The notes under the pieces are model-generated. The model was not told where the DNA came from. It did no database searches and worked only from the letters and a program-made list of their open reading frames with translations. From Pseudomonadales bacterium (lineage in GTDB: Bacteria; Pseudomonadota; Gammaproteobacteria; Pseudomonadales; Azotimanducaceae): a stretch of DNA of 60,305 bases. Both the position numbers and the translations under genes were made by a program. Positions 26,054 to 35,111 of this stretch are shown piece after piece; position 1 is the stretch's first letter; each line of letters begins with the position of its first letter. Location: NCBI GenBank assembly GCA_022448085.1, contig JAKUTH010000011.1, positions 1-60,305 on the forward strand, written 5' to 3'.

Positions 26054-26458
26054 ATGGGTAAGGTTGTTAAATCGGACGAAGAATGGCGTACCGCGTTGTC
26101 GCCTCAAGAGTTTGAAATCACGCGGCGTGCGGAGACAGAACAAGCGTTTACGGGTGAGTACTGTGAAACCAAAACGCCAGGCATGTACCTATGTCGATGT
26201 TGTGGTGAACCATTGTTTGATTCAAAAACTAAATATGACTCGGGAAGCGGTTGGCCTAGCTTCTACGAACCAATTAGCAGCGACGTGGTTGATACCCAAG
26301 AAGATCGAACGATGTTTATGTTACGGACTGAAGTTCTTTGTTCCCAATGCGATGCTCATCTCGGTCACGTGTTCCCTGATGGTCCAGCGCCCACGGGGCT
26401 CCGTTTCTGCTTGAACTCGGCGTCGCTTAAACTTGATGAGACAGAAGAATCGGAATAG
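26054..26458 (+). CDS. msrB: MsrB, peptide-methionine (R)-S-oxide reductase
   Basis: MsrB reduces the R-form of methionine sulfoxide in proteins. The 134-residue protein carries the zinc pairs LCRCCGEPLF and LCSQCDAHLGHVF, the substrate segment SGSGWPSFYEP, and the catalytic RFCLNSASL at the C-terminus. The start is the ATG at 26054, which follows an AGGAGG ribosome site by 7 bases; an upstream ATG at 26033 would place that site within the coding region. Confidence 0.95.
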   Translation: MGKVVKSDEEWRTALSPQEFEITRRAETEQAFTGEYCETKTPGMYLCRCCGEPLFDSKTKYDSGSGWPSFYEPISSDVVDTQEDRTMFMLRTEVLCSQCDAHLGHVFPDGPAPTGLRFCLNSASLKLDETEESE

Positions 26459-26498
26459 TTACTTTCGGTCGGAAGCCACGTCGAAACGGGCTACCGAT

Positions 26499-28082
26499 TC
26501 AAAAACCAGCTGCCATTCCTTCTTTTCTATGATCCGACGCGGCACAGTATCCGTCTTTCAGGCGGCAGATAAGCTGCGCGCCTCCGAATAGCCCATCGTC
26601 TGTCACCAACACGGCATCGTGGCCCCGCTCCTCGAGCGCCTTGATCGTCGTTGGCGGCGTACCTGTTTCAAGGGCCAGACGGTAATCTGGACTGACGTGC
26701 CAACGGGGTGCGTCGGATGCGGCTTGGGGGTTTTCGCCGTGATCGAAAATACGCGTAACCATTTGGACGTGACCCTGGTGTTGCATGTGGCCACCCATCA
26801 CGCCAAATGCCATCGCTGGACTGCCGTCAGATCGCGACACGAACCCGGGAATAATTGTGTGGAATGGGCGTTTGCTGCCGGCCACTATGTTTGGGTGACC
26901 CGGTGTAAGCACAAATCCGCTGCCTCTGTTTTGCATCGAAATTCCTGTGCTATCAATCACGATTCCTGAGCCAAAACCGCGGTAATTAGACTGAATCATC
27001 GAGACCATGGCACCGTCCGCGTCCGCCGTCGTCAAGTAGACGGTATCTTCGGAGACCGGCAACGCCACAGGTGGATACCTAGATGCGGCGTTATTGGATA
27101 TCGATTTCGCGGCACGGTCGATCGATCCGGGCTCGAGCAGCTCGTTCGGCGGTGTCGTCATGGCTTCCGGATCAGCGAAGTGATCGAACGCAGCTCTGAT
27201 AGCGATTTTCATTGCCTCGACCTGATAATGGATCCAGTTAACTGATCCGGGCTCGATCGATTGCACGTCAAGATGTTCGAGAATGGAAAGAGCGATCTGG
27301 GCTGCGAGTCCTTGCCCGTTCGGCGGGATTTCGTGAAGGACGACGTCTCGGTATGGTTGTGCGATAGGGTCGGTCCAGAGCACGCTGTGATTGGCGAGAT
27401 CATCGAGGGTCATTGCGCCACCCTCTCGTTGGCTTTGACCAACAATCGCGTCGGCGAGTCGTCCGCGGTACAACGATTCCCCTTCGGTATACGCAAGGTC
27501 GGTAAGCGTCTCGGCAAGATCGGGCCGTTTAAAGATTTCGCTCGGATTCGGTGACCTACCCTGGGGGGCAAAGTGCTCTTGAAAACCGTTGAAGTGAGCG
27601 AACAAATCGACCGACCACGACCAAATAGAAGCGGTCTTGGTGCCTACCTGGAATCCGTCGCGAGCGTACCGAATGGCAGGTTCAAAGAGGTCGGCAAAGG
27701 GTAGTTTCCCGAATTTTTGCGATAACGCGATCCATGTGCTGACGGCACCTGGCACCGTGACCGAGTCCCATCCTTGGGTAGGCATGTTGGGGCCCTTAAA
27801 ACGATTGGGTGTCCATGCAGCGGGCGATTTGCCCGAACCATTGATTCCGGTCAGCCCGTGCCCGTCCCAGACAATGGCGAAAGCATCGCTTCCCACTCCA
27901 TTCATCGCCGGTTCGACGACGGTGAGAGTGATCGCTGTTGCGATTGCCGCGTCGACCGCGTTGCCTCCACGCCGTAGCATTTCAATGCCGGCTTGGGTTG
28001 CGAGAGGTTGAGATGTTGCAACAGCGTTCCGTGCAAACACCGGTGCCCTTCTGGAAACGTACGGTAAGGACCAGTTAAACAT
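26499..28082 (-). CDS. Gamma-glutamyltransferase family protein
   Basis: 527-residue Ntn-hydrolase of the gamma-glutamyltranspeptidase family. NAVDAAIATAITLTVVEPAMNGVGSDAFAIVW is the N-terminal signature, and SEDTVYLTTADADGAMVSM holds the probable autocleavage site and nucleophile Thr that begins the small subunit (about residue 350). IPGFVSRSDGSPAMAFGVMGGHMQHQGH is the C-terminal core. There is no signal peptide, unlike E. coli Ggt, so the protein is probably cytoplasmic, as in the YwrD-type group. The substrate may be a gamma-glutamyl or acyl-amide compound other than glutathione. Confidence 0.85.
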   Translation of the reverse strand: MFNWSLPYVSRRAPVFARNAVATSQPLATQAGIEMLRRGGNAVDAAIATAITLTVVEPAMNGVGSDAFAIVWDGHGLTGINGSGKSPAAWTPNRFKGPNMPTQGWDSVTVPGAVSTWIALSQKFGKLPFADLFEPAIRYARDGFQVGTKTASIWSWSVDLFAHFNGFQEHFAPQGRSPNPSEIFKRPDLAETLTDLAYTEGESLYRGRLADAIVGQSQREGGAMTLDDLANHSVLWTDPIAQPYRDVVLHEIPPNGQGLAAQIALSILEHLDVQSIEPGSVNWIHYQVEAMKIAIRAAFDHFADPEAMTTPPNELLEPGSIDRAAKSISNNAASRYPPVALPVSEDTVYLTTADADGAMVSMIQSNYRGFGSGIVIDSTGISMQNRGSGFVLTPGHPNIVAGSKRPFHTIIPGFVSRSDGSPAMAFGVMGGHMQHQGHVQMVTRIFDHGENPQAASDAPRWHVSPDYRLALETGTPPTTIKALEERGHDAVLVTDDGLFGGAQLICRLKDGYCAASDHRKEGMAAGF

Positions 28083-28142
28083 CGTCTGACGATACGCCGG
28101 GATATTTGATTTTGCAGCTCATCGTGGAGTGCGGAAGGACCG

Positions 28143-29045
28143 TCACCGGTGGCGGTTACGTGATCGGAGCAGATTTGCCGGCGCATATTGATCCGTTAGG
28201 ACGCGGGCGTCGCGATCCCAGTCGATGGTCCGAGACATGCGATCGGGGTAATTGTGGATCGGAATTCGGTAGGCTCGAAGACGATCGCGCCAGCGCGTTG
28301 CGCGTGCCTTCAATAAATCCAGCGTCGGTAAGCCAGCCATCGATACCAAAATGATCCGATTGCTACTCGGGTATTGTTTGAAATTGAAATAGTCTTCAAA
28401 AACGGATGCGTACGTGACCGACTCGTGATCGTAGAGACGGCTCTGGGCGAACGTGTTAGCGACCAACGTCCCTTTGCTGCCGAGTAAGGTGCGGGTTTCT
28501 TGCAGGTATTCTTGGGTCATCAGGTGTTCCGGGATATAGTCGCCATTGAATGCGTCCAGAATGATGAGGTCGTATTGATCGTGGCGCATGATGGCTCGCT
28601 TGGTAAAGATACGTCCGTCCGTCTCGAAAACTTTTATGTGTTCGCTGCTTTGGAAACCAAAATATTCTTCGGCAACCCGCACGACGACGGCGTCGATTTC
28701 GACGACATCAATGAGCGCCTCTGGAAAAAGGTCATTCAGTGCTAGCGGCAAGGTCCCGCCGCCGAGGCCAATTATCAGAATTTTTTGGGGATCGGGAGCG
28801 AGCAAAAGACCTGCCATCATCATCTGGGTATAGGTAAATACCATCCGTTGCGGATGCTTTAGATCGACGCAACTTTGACTACGTTGATCGCGTCGGACCG
28901 AGAATTGAAGACATCGGCGAGAACCCGTGTCGTCGACTAAAATTGTCTGATACAACGACTGTTCGCGATGAATAATTCGTCCCTGAAGCGGACTGGTGAT
29001 GAACAACGCAGTAAGCGCAAGAAGCACTGTAGCGGAGTGTTTCAT
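28143..29045 (-). CDS. Spermidine-synthase-like protein with N-terminal signal or anchor
   Basis: 300 residues. After a hydrophobic N-terminus (MKHSATVLLALTALFITSP) comes the aminopropyltransferase/methyltransferase fold: YQTILVDD, ILIIGLGGGTLPLALNDLFPEALIDVVEID (motif I) and YDLIILDAFNGDYIPEHL. The GGG.L motif and Asp are those of spermidine synthase-like proteins; the polyamine-binding residues are not clear, so the substrate is unknown. The frame opens at 29066, but the ATG at 29045 overlaps the stop of the upstream membrane gene as ATGA and yields the hydrophobic start. Confidence 0.75.
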   Translation of the reverse strand: MKHSATVLLALTALFITSPLQGRIIHREQSLYQTILVDDTGSRRCLQFSVRRDQRSQSCVDLKHPQRMVFTYTQMMMAGLLLAPDPQKILIIGLGGGTLPLALNDLFPEALIDVVEIDAVVVRVAEEYFGFQSSEHIKVFETDGRIFTKRAIMRHDQYDLIILDAFNGDYIPEHLMTQEYLQETRTLLGSKGTLVANTFAQSRLYDHESVTYASVFEDYFNFKQYPSSNRIILVSMAGLPTLDLLKARATRWRDRLRAYRIPIHNYPDRMSRTIDWDRDARVLTDQYAPANLLRSRNRHR

Positions 29046-29632
29046 CGATTTCGTGCCGCCATCCATGCAACGAAGCCGAGTAGGAGCAGCGTTCCAGAGA
29101 GCAGGAAAATGATGGTGTCCATCTGAAACCAGAGTACGAAATAGAAGCTTGTCGCGAGGGTTCCGAGGGCACTACCGATGGTTGATACGAAATACAGGGT
29201 ACCTGCAGTATTTCCAGCCCGATCAACGTTAACGACCAATAATCGAACAGCGTAGGGCGAGATCAAACCGAGAATGAAGGTGGGCAAAGCAAAAAGAACA
29301 AGAGCCGCAACAAGCGAACCCCAGCGAGGATCCGTGAGGGTCTCGAAAACTCTTTCCATCACCGGCTCGGCGATCATTGCGAGCGGATAAAGTGCCGCGG
29401 CAGACGTAAAAAAAATGAGTGAAAAACGCTTCAGTGATGGGTTGAACAGCGATAACCAACCCCCGGTTAGGTAGCCGGCCGAAAGCGCGAGCATGAACAC
29501 CGTAATTACGCTACCCCAGACGTAAATGCTGCTGCCAAAGTATGGGGCTAATAATCGGCCGCCGAGCAATTCGAGCGACATGATGACAAAGCCGCTGGTA
29601 AACGCGAGGGCGCTGACCAATACGTTCTTCAT
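29042..29632 (-). CDS. Membrane half of a fused-MFS/spermidine-synthase-like pair
   Basis: A hydrophobic protein of about 196 residues with roughly six membrane segments, including GFVIMSLELLGGRLLAPYFG and GSSIYVWGSVITVFMLALSAGYLTGG, then PTFILGLISPYAVRLL and GTLYFVSTIGSALGTL. These blocks match the membrane domain seen fused to a spermidine-synthase-like domain in single proteins. Here the membrane and soluble parts are separate genes overlapping by 4 bases. The frame extends to 29764, but that adds 44 hydrophilic, untypical residues; the ATG at 29632 begins directly with MKNVLVSALAF and has GGTGAG ahead. Transport or membrane role unknown. Confidence 0.65.
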   Translation of the reverse strand: MKNVLVSALAFTSGFVIMSLELLGGRLLAPYFGSSIYVWGSVITVFMLALSAGYLTGGWLSLFNPSLKRFSLIFFTSAAALYPLAMIAEPVMERVFETLTDPRWGSLVAALVLFALPTFILGLISPYAVRLLVVNVDRAGNTAGTLYFVSTIGSALGTLATSFYFVLWFQMDTIIFLLSGTLLLLGFVAWMAARNR

Positions 29633-29881
29633 CGTGGCAAACTCACCGAGCCGTTTCGTAGCCGATCGGTTGAGAACTGCAACAGTCGCGGGATCGTGTA
29701 TTGGGTATTCGTAGTGGTCATGGGATTGGATGGTGCTTTGGCGCTGGACTGCATGAGCCGCCAATTATGCTTGAGAATCCTTGTTCAATGGGCTGGTTGG
29801 AACGCTGTGCTTTTTGTTAGCGTAGCGTTCGTGTTGGCGTTTGATCAACGTTGGGTGCGTTGAAATGCCTGAGGAGCAACG

Positions 29882-30688
29882 ATGGAACTTGGAGTCACGT
29901 TACGCAATATGGGTGCGCAGTCAGAAGCGTCAGTCATTTCGAGATGCGCGCAGCTAGCGGAGGGCGCAGGTCTCGACTCGCTTTGGATTACAGATCATAT
30001 AGCCATCCCACCAGATGATGCCGAGGGTTCAGGTGGGCGTTACGTTGAACCCTTAATTACCCTGGCTTGGATTGCAGGTGCGACCGACCGCATAGGTCTC
30101 GGTACGGGCGTCCTGATCCTTCCGTACCGAGGCGCTTTGATGACGGCTAAACAAGTCGCAAGTCTTCAGGAGCTATCTGGAGGTCGGGTTCTCCTAGGAG
30201 TGGGGATTGGTTGGATGGATGCCGAATTTCGTGCCCTTGGATTGGATCGACAGCGGCGGGGAAGCATATCCGATCGGACGCTGCAAATTTTCAACTCATG
30301 TTTCGACAGCGACGAGGTAGAACTTAACGGGCAACGATTCCTATTCAAGCCGAGGCCGAATAAGCCGCCCGTGTTAGTTGGTGGCCGTGCTCCTCACGCC
30401 CTTCAACGTGCGGCGCTATTTGGCGACGGTTGGATTCCAATGGGGCTTGAACCTGAGAGTGTCCCCGAGTTGCGTGGCCAATATCTTGAATATTGCGAAC
30501 GTGCCGGTCGTGCCGCGGGTTCTATTACGATCATGGGCGGGCTGCCACTCGCAGACGTTTCTCGATCGCGGGCGCGCCTCGACGCATACCGTGAAGTCGG
30601 AATTGAACGTTTCGTCTGCGGTATTCGCTATCAAACCGTTGACGACTACGAACAGCAGATCGCTATGTTGCACAATCTCATAACGTAG
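29882..30688 (+). CDS. LLM-class flavin (F420-type) oxidoreductase
   Basis: 268-residue luciferase-like monooxygenase fold protein of the TIGR03619/F420-dependent group: YVEPLITLAWIAGATDRIGLGTGVLILPYR is the typical core, followed by GGRVLLGVGIGWMDAEFRALG and RPNKPPVLVGGRAPHALQRAALFGDGWIP. A GAGGAG ribosome site precedes the ATG. Whether the cofactor is F420 or FMN cannot be told from sequence, and no F420-biosynthesis gene lies in the window. Substrate unknown; monocistronic on the plus strand. Confidence 0.82.
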   Translation: MELGVTLRNMGAQSEASVISRCAQLAEGAGLDSLWITDHIAIPPDDAEGSGGRYVEPLITLAWIAGATDRIGLGTGVLILPYRGALMTAKQVASLQELSGGRVLLGVGIGWMDAEFRALGLDRQRRGSISDRTLQIFNSCFDSDEVELNGQRFLFKPRPNKPPVLVGGRAPHALQRAALFGDGWIPMGLEPESVPELRGQYLEYCERAGRAAGSITIMGGLPLADVSRSRARLDAYREVGIERFVCGIRYQTVDDYEQQIAMLHNLIT

Positions 30689-30763
30689 CTGCACGCAGAT
30701 TTCGGCTCGAAGTATTCCTTGGCTTTTGGTTCCTACACGGCATCAACGGCCACGTTGCCGAGT

Positions 30764-31534
30764 TTAGCGGCCTTTCCAGTTGGGTAGACGTTTTTCCGAA
30801 AAGGCCTTCGGGCCTTCGACAAAATCTTCGCCTGTCAACATCGCTTTGACAGAGTCGTATGGAATTTCCATCGATTCTTGCAACGATCCTATGGACAGGC
30901 TTCGATAGACGACGTCTTTGCTTGCACGAATCGATAACGGCGCACATTCGAGGATTTGGCCCGCCCACCGATGCGCCGCGTCCATTAATTCATCGTGGGG
31001 CACGACCTCGTTTACAAAACCCAACTCGTAACCTTCCTGCGCTGGTACGTGGCGACCAGTGAGGATCATTCCAAGAGCTCGTTTGGATCCGATTTGACGG
31101 GGCAATCGTTGCAACCCACCGGCGAGCGCTGCGAGCCCCACCTTGGGTTCTGGAAGTGCGAATATCGCGTTCTCCGATGCGATGATGAGATCGCACGAAA
31201 GCGCGATTTCAAAGCCGCCACCCATGGCGACCCCGTTGACGGCTGCAATGACAGGCTTCGTCATATCGAATCGCGACGACAGCCCTCCAAATCCGGCCGG
31301 TGTTGGAACACGTTGACCTCCCTCCGCTTGGTATCGAAGATCATTACCGGCACTAAAACCCCGCCCCTCCCCGGTGATGATGGCAACCCAGAGATCGTCG
31401 TTGTTTGCGAATTCGTCAAAAACCTCGCCAAGCTCCGCGTTCGCTGGTGGGTGCAGGGCATTCAATCTTTCCGGTCGATTGAGTTTCACTGTCAATACAT
31501 GATCGGCTTTTTCGACATTACAAAATTCGGGCAT
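30764..31534 (-). CDS. Enoyl-CoA hydratase/isomerase (crotonase) family protein
   Basis: 256-residue crotonase-fold protein. The oxyanion-hole segments are GRGFSAGNDLR and NGVAMGGGFEIALSCDLIIA. ALPEPKVGLAALAGGLQRLPR carries the first acidic residue of the active site; the second Glu of classical hydratases, usually in the SLAMEMVLTG region, is replaced here (KRALGMILTG), so the reaction may be isomerisation, hydrolysis or another crotonase type. The frame opens at 31549, but AGGAGG lies 4 bases before the ATG at 31534, which is the start. Confidence 0.8.
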   Translation of the reverse strand: MPEFCNVEKADHVLTVKLNRPERLNALHPPANAELGEVFDEFANNDDLWVAIITGEGRGFSAGNDLRYQAEGGQRVPTPAGFGGLSSRFDMTKPVIAAVNGVAMGGGFEIALSCDLIIASENAIFALPEPKVGLAALAGGLQRLPRQIGSKRALGMILTGRHVPAQEGYELGFVNEVVPHDELMDAAHRWAGQILECAPLSIRASKDVVYRSLSIGSLQESMEIPYDSVKAMLTGEDFVEGPKAFSEKRLPNWKGR

Positions 31535-31708
31535 GCTTCCTCCTAACATGTTGTGGTTCTAAACCCGTGAGCGTGAGGCGATTTCGACAGGCACGCTCCA
31601 CAAAACTCAACGGACAAAGGAGTAGTTTCCCCATTGCGTCGGACGCGCGTCAAGCGAACTTGAGAACCTTTTTATGATTTCGAATAACTCTAAGGTGGAA
31701 CCATCGAC

Positions 31709-32929
31709 CTACTTGACGTCCGCGTGTCGGTCGATCACGACGCATCCGACGAGGTCCCCGAGCACATTCGCTGAGGTTCGAATAGTGTCGAGAGGACGTT
31801 CAACCATAAGTAGTATCAGTATCCCTTCCAAGGGTATTCCGACCGCAAGGAGCACCATTTGCATGCCGGCCATCGATCCTGACGGAATTCCAGGTGCGCC
31901 GATGGACGCGAGCATGGCGACAAGGAACACCGTGACGGTGGCAGAGGCATTTAGATCAAGTCCGAAGAGGTATGCGAGAAAAATAGCTGCAACGCCCTCA
32001 AAAAGCGCCGTTCCATCCATGTTGATGGTCGAACCAAGAGGCAGTACGAAACTTGCCGTGGTCGAGCTAACCCCGAGATCATTGGCGGCGTGAAAACTGA
32101 CGGGAAGTGTCGCCGCACTCGATGAGCTCGATAGCGCAACGACGATAGGTCGAAAGGTCTTCTTCGCTAGAGTAGCTGGTTTTATGCGCCCGCCTAACCA
32201 GGCGATGGAGGGCAGGATGATGACCATGTGCAGCAGTGTGGTCCCGATCACGACACCAGAAAATGCCGCAAGCTGTCCGATTAACGCCAAATTTGCGTTA
32301 GTCGTCATTTGATAGACGATGCCGACGATACCGATTGGGACCACCCACACGGCCCAACTCGCCAATTTGTAGATTACGTTTGTGATCTCATGGATCGATC
32401 GTTTCACTACGCTATCGCTGGGAAGGACCATCAGAAGTGACAATCCCAGGACAATACTGTTGGTCACGATCCCAAGGATATTGAGTTTCGCAAGAGCGGC
32501 AAAAGGATTAACGAACATTTGCGCTAATAGGTTACGAACCAAGGCACCGAACGTGTTTTCAGACGTCCCAATTAAGGTGGCATGGGTGGACGCCGTCTCG
32601 ATGGCGCTAAGTGGCGGCGCGTTCGTCCAGGGGTGGAATAGAAAAACGACGGTAAGGCCTAAGGTAATGGCGAACGCAGTGGTGATTACGTAATAGGCGA
32701 CGGTCAGCGTTCCGATTCGGCGGAGTTGTTTTGCCGCATCCAAACGAACTATTCCTGACAACACCGAGAAAAAAACCAGCGGTGCGACAATCATTTTAAG
32801 GACGGATAAGAACAGTTCTTTGAATAACGCAGCACCTTCCAGTAGCCACGGGGTGCCCGGAAATGCCGTGGCTAAGACAAATCCGACTAACGCGGCCAAA
32901 ACGACGGTGGGAAAAAGATACCTGTCCAT
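31709..32929 (-). CDS. Dicarboxylate/amino acid:cation symporter (DAACS family)
   Basis: 406-residue inner-membrane transporter of the GltP/DctA family. Hallmarks are SSSSSAATLPVSFHAAND (the serine-rich reentrant hairpin HP1), GSTINMDGTALFEG (substrate and sodium site), and ASIGAPGIPSGSMAGM (HP2). FFSVLSGIVRLD is the typical early segment. It takes up dicarboxylates or acidic amino acids with cations; it cannot be decided which. The gene stands alone. Confidence 0.9.
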   Translation of the reverse strand: MDRYLFPTVVLAALVGFVLATAFPGTPWLLEGAALFKELFLSVLKMIVAPLVFFSVLSGIVRLDAAKQLRRIGTLTVAYYVITTAFAITLGLTVVFLFHPWTNAPPLSAIETASTHATLIGTSENTFGALVRNLLAQMFVNPFAALAKLNILGIVTNSIVLGLSLLMVLPSDSVVKRSIHEITNVIYKLASWAVWVVPIGIVGIVYQMTTNANLALIGQLAAFSGVVIGTTLLHMVIILPSIAWLGGRIKPATLAKKTFRPIVVALSSSSSAATLPVSFHAANDLGVSSTTASFVLPLGSTINMDGTALFEGVAAIFLAYLFGLDLNASATVTVFLVAMLASIGAPGIPSGSMAGMQMVLLAVGIPLEGILILLMVERPLDTIRTSANVLGDLVGCVVIDRHADVK

Positions 32930-33039
32930 CGACGAACTACCAGATGACTCAGCGTGCTAGTTTAACGCGTATGCCTGAAGGTGATGTTTAAGCAATGTGA
33001 TCGGTGGATCTTGAATCTAGATTGGAGTTTTGTACAACA

Positions 33040-33120
33040 GCCTTGAGAATATTATGAACGATGGTCTATTTAAGATAAAATTATATAACTCTTTGATATA
33101 TATAGTTATAAAAGTATTTC
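33040..33120. promoter_or_regulatory. AT-rich upstream region of the lol operon with a 7-bp inverted repeat
   Basis: An unusually AT-rich patch, about 95 bases before lolC. It includes TATAACT at 33084-33090 and its exact complement AGTTATA at 33104-33110, 13 bases apart, enclosing TTGATA (33093-33098), which could be a -35 element, although no strong -10 follows at the right distance. It is a candidate promoter and protein-binding site for lolCDE or, on the other strand, the symporter gene. The rest of 32930-33214 shows nothing I can name. Confidence 0.35.
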
Positions 33121-33214
33121 GAGAGCGTAGTTTGGCGCGTTGCACGCGGTGTGGTTGGCCGAATATTTCGACTGTTTTAGGGCCAAATCGCTGACTTTCC
33201 CCAAGAACTTTTCG

Positions 33215-34444
33215 ATGTTTCGTCCTTTGTCCGTGAATATCGGTATGCGGTATGCGGGTTCCTCGCATGGCCATCTCTCTCTCGTGACTTTCGTTGCGTT
33301 GGCGGGTCTTGCATTGTCCGTTTCGGTCCTTCTTTTCGTGCAGGGTGTGGTCGCTGGGTTCGAAAGGGAACTGACGAATCGGATCTTACGTGTCATCCCG
33401 CACGTGTCGGTCCGAGCGCGCGAATCGATCGCAACTTCGCCGGAGCTACTCCAGCTGATAGGTGGTATCCCCCATGTGGAAGGTTCCGCGGCCGTGATCG
33501 AAGGACAAGCCCTCCTTTCTTTGGGTCAAAAGGTTCGGGGTATAACGATTATTGGAATCGAGCCCGATCAGTATCGTCGGGTCTCACGGATAAACCAATA
33601 CGTGCGAGGTGGCGACTTGATCGCTCTGAACCCAGGCCAATATGGAATCATTGTCGGGGACAATCTTGCCAAAGACTTGGGCTTGAAGATCGGTAGTTCC
33701 GCGACCGTAGTGGTTCCCGATGTCACCGTGACCCCACTTGGGGCGTTCCCGCGGCAAAAATCGTTTCGCGTTCAAGGGATATTGGATACCGGGTCGCAGC
33801 TTGATCAGCGCTACGTCTTTCTTCACCGACTTGATGCCGCGAAGTTGTATCGATTAGGCCGAGGCGTTCATTCGATCGAAGTGTGGCTTGATGATCCGTT
33901 ACGAGCCCGCGAAGTAGGGCTTGAAATACTCGCGACGCTGAGCGACGAATTTGTTGTATCCACTTGGTTCCAAACCTACGGACCGCTCTACAGCGCGATT
34001 AGGGCTCAAAAAGGGATGATGCTTCTCCTTCTATCGTTGTTGGTCGCCGTCGCGTCCATCAATCTTGTTTCAACGCTGGTAATGATCGTGAGTGAGCGCC
34101 GTGGCGACATCGCCATCTTGCGGACGATGGGCAGCAACCGGTCCTTGATTATCGCAACGTTTGTAATCTTAGGGCTGGCAATTTCGGCGGTTGGGGTCGC
34201 TGCTGGAATTGGTCTCGGCTATTTTCTTGGAGTTTTGGCCGAGGCCGGCTTCCCGACGCTTGAGTCATTCCTTGGTGTCAAACTCATGGGTGAATACGTG
34301 GTTGACACGCTGCCGTTCGCATTAGCGTCGACGGACGTATGGCATGTCGCGGGTATTGCGGGATTGCTCACGTTGTTGGCAACTCTATATCCAGCGTGGC
34401 GGGCGAGCTCGTCGAGTCCCGCGGAAGCACTTCAGTATGAGTGA
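33215..34444 (+). CDS. lolC: LolC/LolE-type lipoprotein-releasing permease
   Basis: Inner-membrane subunit of the LolCDE ABC complex that extracts lipoproteins for outer-membrane delivery. FRPLSVNIGMRYA, a first membrane helix, then GFERELTNRILRVIPHVSV and a large periplasmic domain, and three C-terminal membrane helices (about 270-400) with VMIVSERRGDIAILRTMGS, the FtsX-type coupling loop. The frame opens at 33140, but the ATG at 33215 gives a standard start (409 residues). LolC versus LolE is assigned by order only: this copy precedes lolD. It overlaps lolD by 8 bases. Confidence 0.88.
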   Translation: MFRPLSVNIGMRYAGSSHGHLSLVTFVALAGLALSVSVLLFVQGVVAGFERELTNRILRVIPHVSVRARESIATSPELLQLIGGIPHVEGSAAVIEGQALLSLGQKVRGITIIGIEPDQYRRVSRINQYVRGGDLIALNPGQYGIIVGDNLAKDLGLKIGSSATVVVPDVTVTPLGAFPRQKSFRVQGILDTGSQLDQRYVFLHRLDAAKLYRLGRGVHSIEVWLDDPLRAREVGLEILATLSDEFVVSTWFQTYGPLYSAIRAQKGMMLLLLSLLVAVASINLVSTLVMIVSERRGDIAILRTMGSNRSLIIATFVILGLAISAVGVAAGIGLGYFLGVLAEAGFPTLESFLGVKLMGEYVVDTLPFALASTDVWHVAGIAGLLTLLATLYPAWRASSSSPAEALQYE

Positions 34445-35111
34445 TGTCTTGTCAGCTCGAAATCTTCGTAAACGATTCGTAGATGGCGAGCGGGAACTGC
34501 GTGTTCTCGATGGCATTGACTTAGATATTAGGAGGGGCGAGAGGGTCGCGGTGGTAGGTCGCTCTGGGACAGGCAAGAGCACGTTGCTGCACATACTTGC
34601 CGGCTTAGCCGATCCGGACGTCGGCGAGGTAAGGGTTGCCGGTCAAAGCATGACTTCTGCTTCAAGTGATGGTCGAGCCGCCATCCGCAATCAATACATG
34701 GGTTTCGTATATCAATTTCACCACCTACTGCCCGAGTTTTCCGCACTCGAAAACGTGGCGATGCCCCTGATTATTTCGGGTCGTACGTCGCTCGAATCGG
34801 AGGAACGTGCGAAGAACCTATTGGACGCGGTTGATTTAACGGAGCGCGTCGGACATCGACCACATCAACTCTCGGGTGGCGAACGGCAACGTGTCGCACT
34901 GGCGAGAGCGATGGCAACCGAGCCCGACATCCTGTTGGCCGACGAGCCCACGGGTAATCTTGATCGGGAAAATGCTTCCCGAGTGATGAAGCTGATAGCA
35001 GATATGAGTACCGCGACGGGCACAGCGTTTGTCGTCGTGACACATGACGCGTCGATTGCGGACAAAATGAACCGCTCGTTCGTTTTGGAAGACGGCAAGC
35101 TAAATGCCTAA
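34437..35111 (+). CDS. lolD: LolD, ATPase of lipoprotein-releasing complex
   Basis: Cytoplasmic ABC ATPase that powers lipoprotein release by LolC/LolE. Walker A GRSGTGKST, the LolD-type FVYQFHHLLPEFSALENVAMPL block, signature LSGGERQRVALARA, Walker B ILLADEPTGNLD and the switch H in VTHD. FHHLLPEF is the LolD-specific motif that distinguishes it from MacB-type ATPases. The frame opens at 34344 in lolC, but the ATG at 34437 overlaps the lolC end by 8 bases and gives a 224-residue protein, the usual size. Confidence 0.92.
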   Translation: MSDVLSARNLRKRFVDGERELRVLDGIDLDIRRGERVAVVGRSGTGKSTLLHILAGLADPDVGEVRVAGQSMTSASSDGRAAIRNQYMGFVYQFHHLLPEFSALENVAMPLIISGRTSLESEERAKNLLDAVDLTERVGHRPHQLSGGERQRVALARAMATEPDILLADEPTGNLDRENASRVMKLIADMSTATGTAFVVVTHDASIADKMNRSFVLEDGKLNA

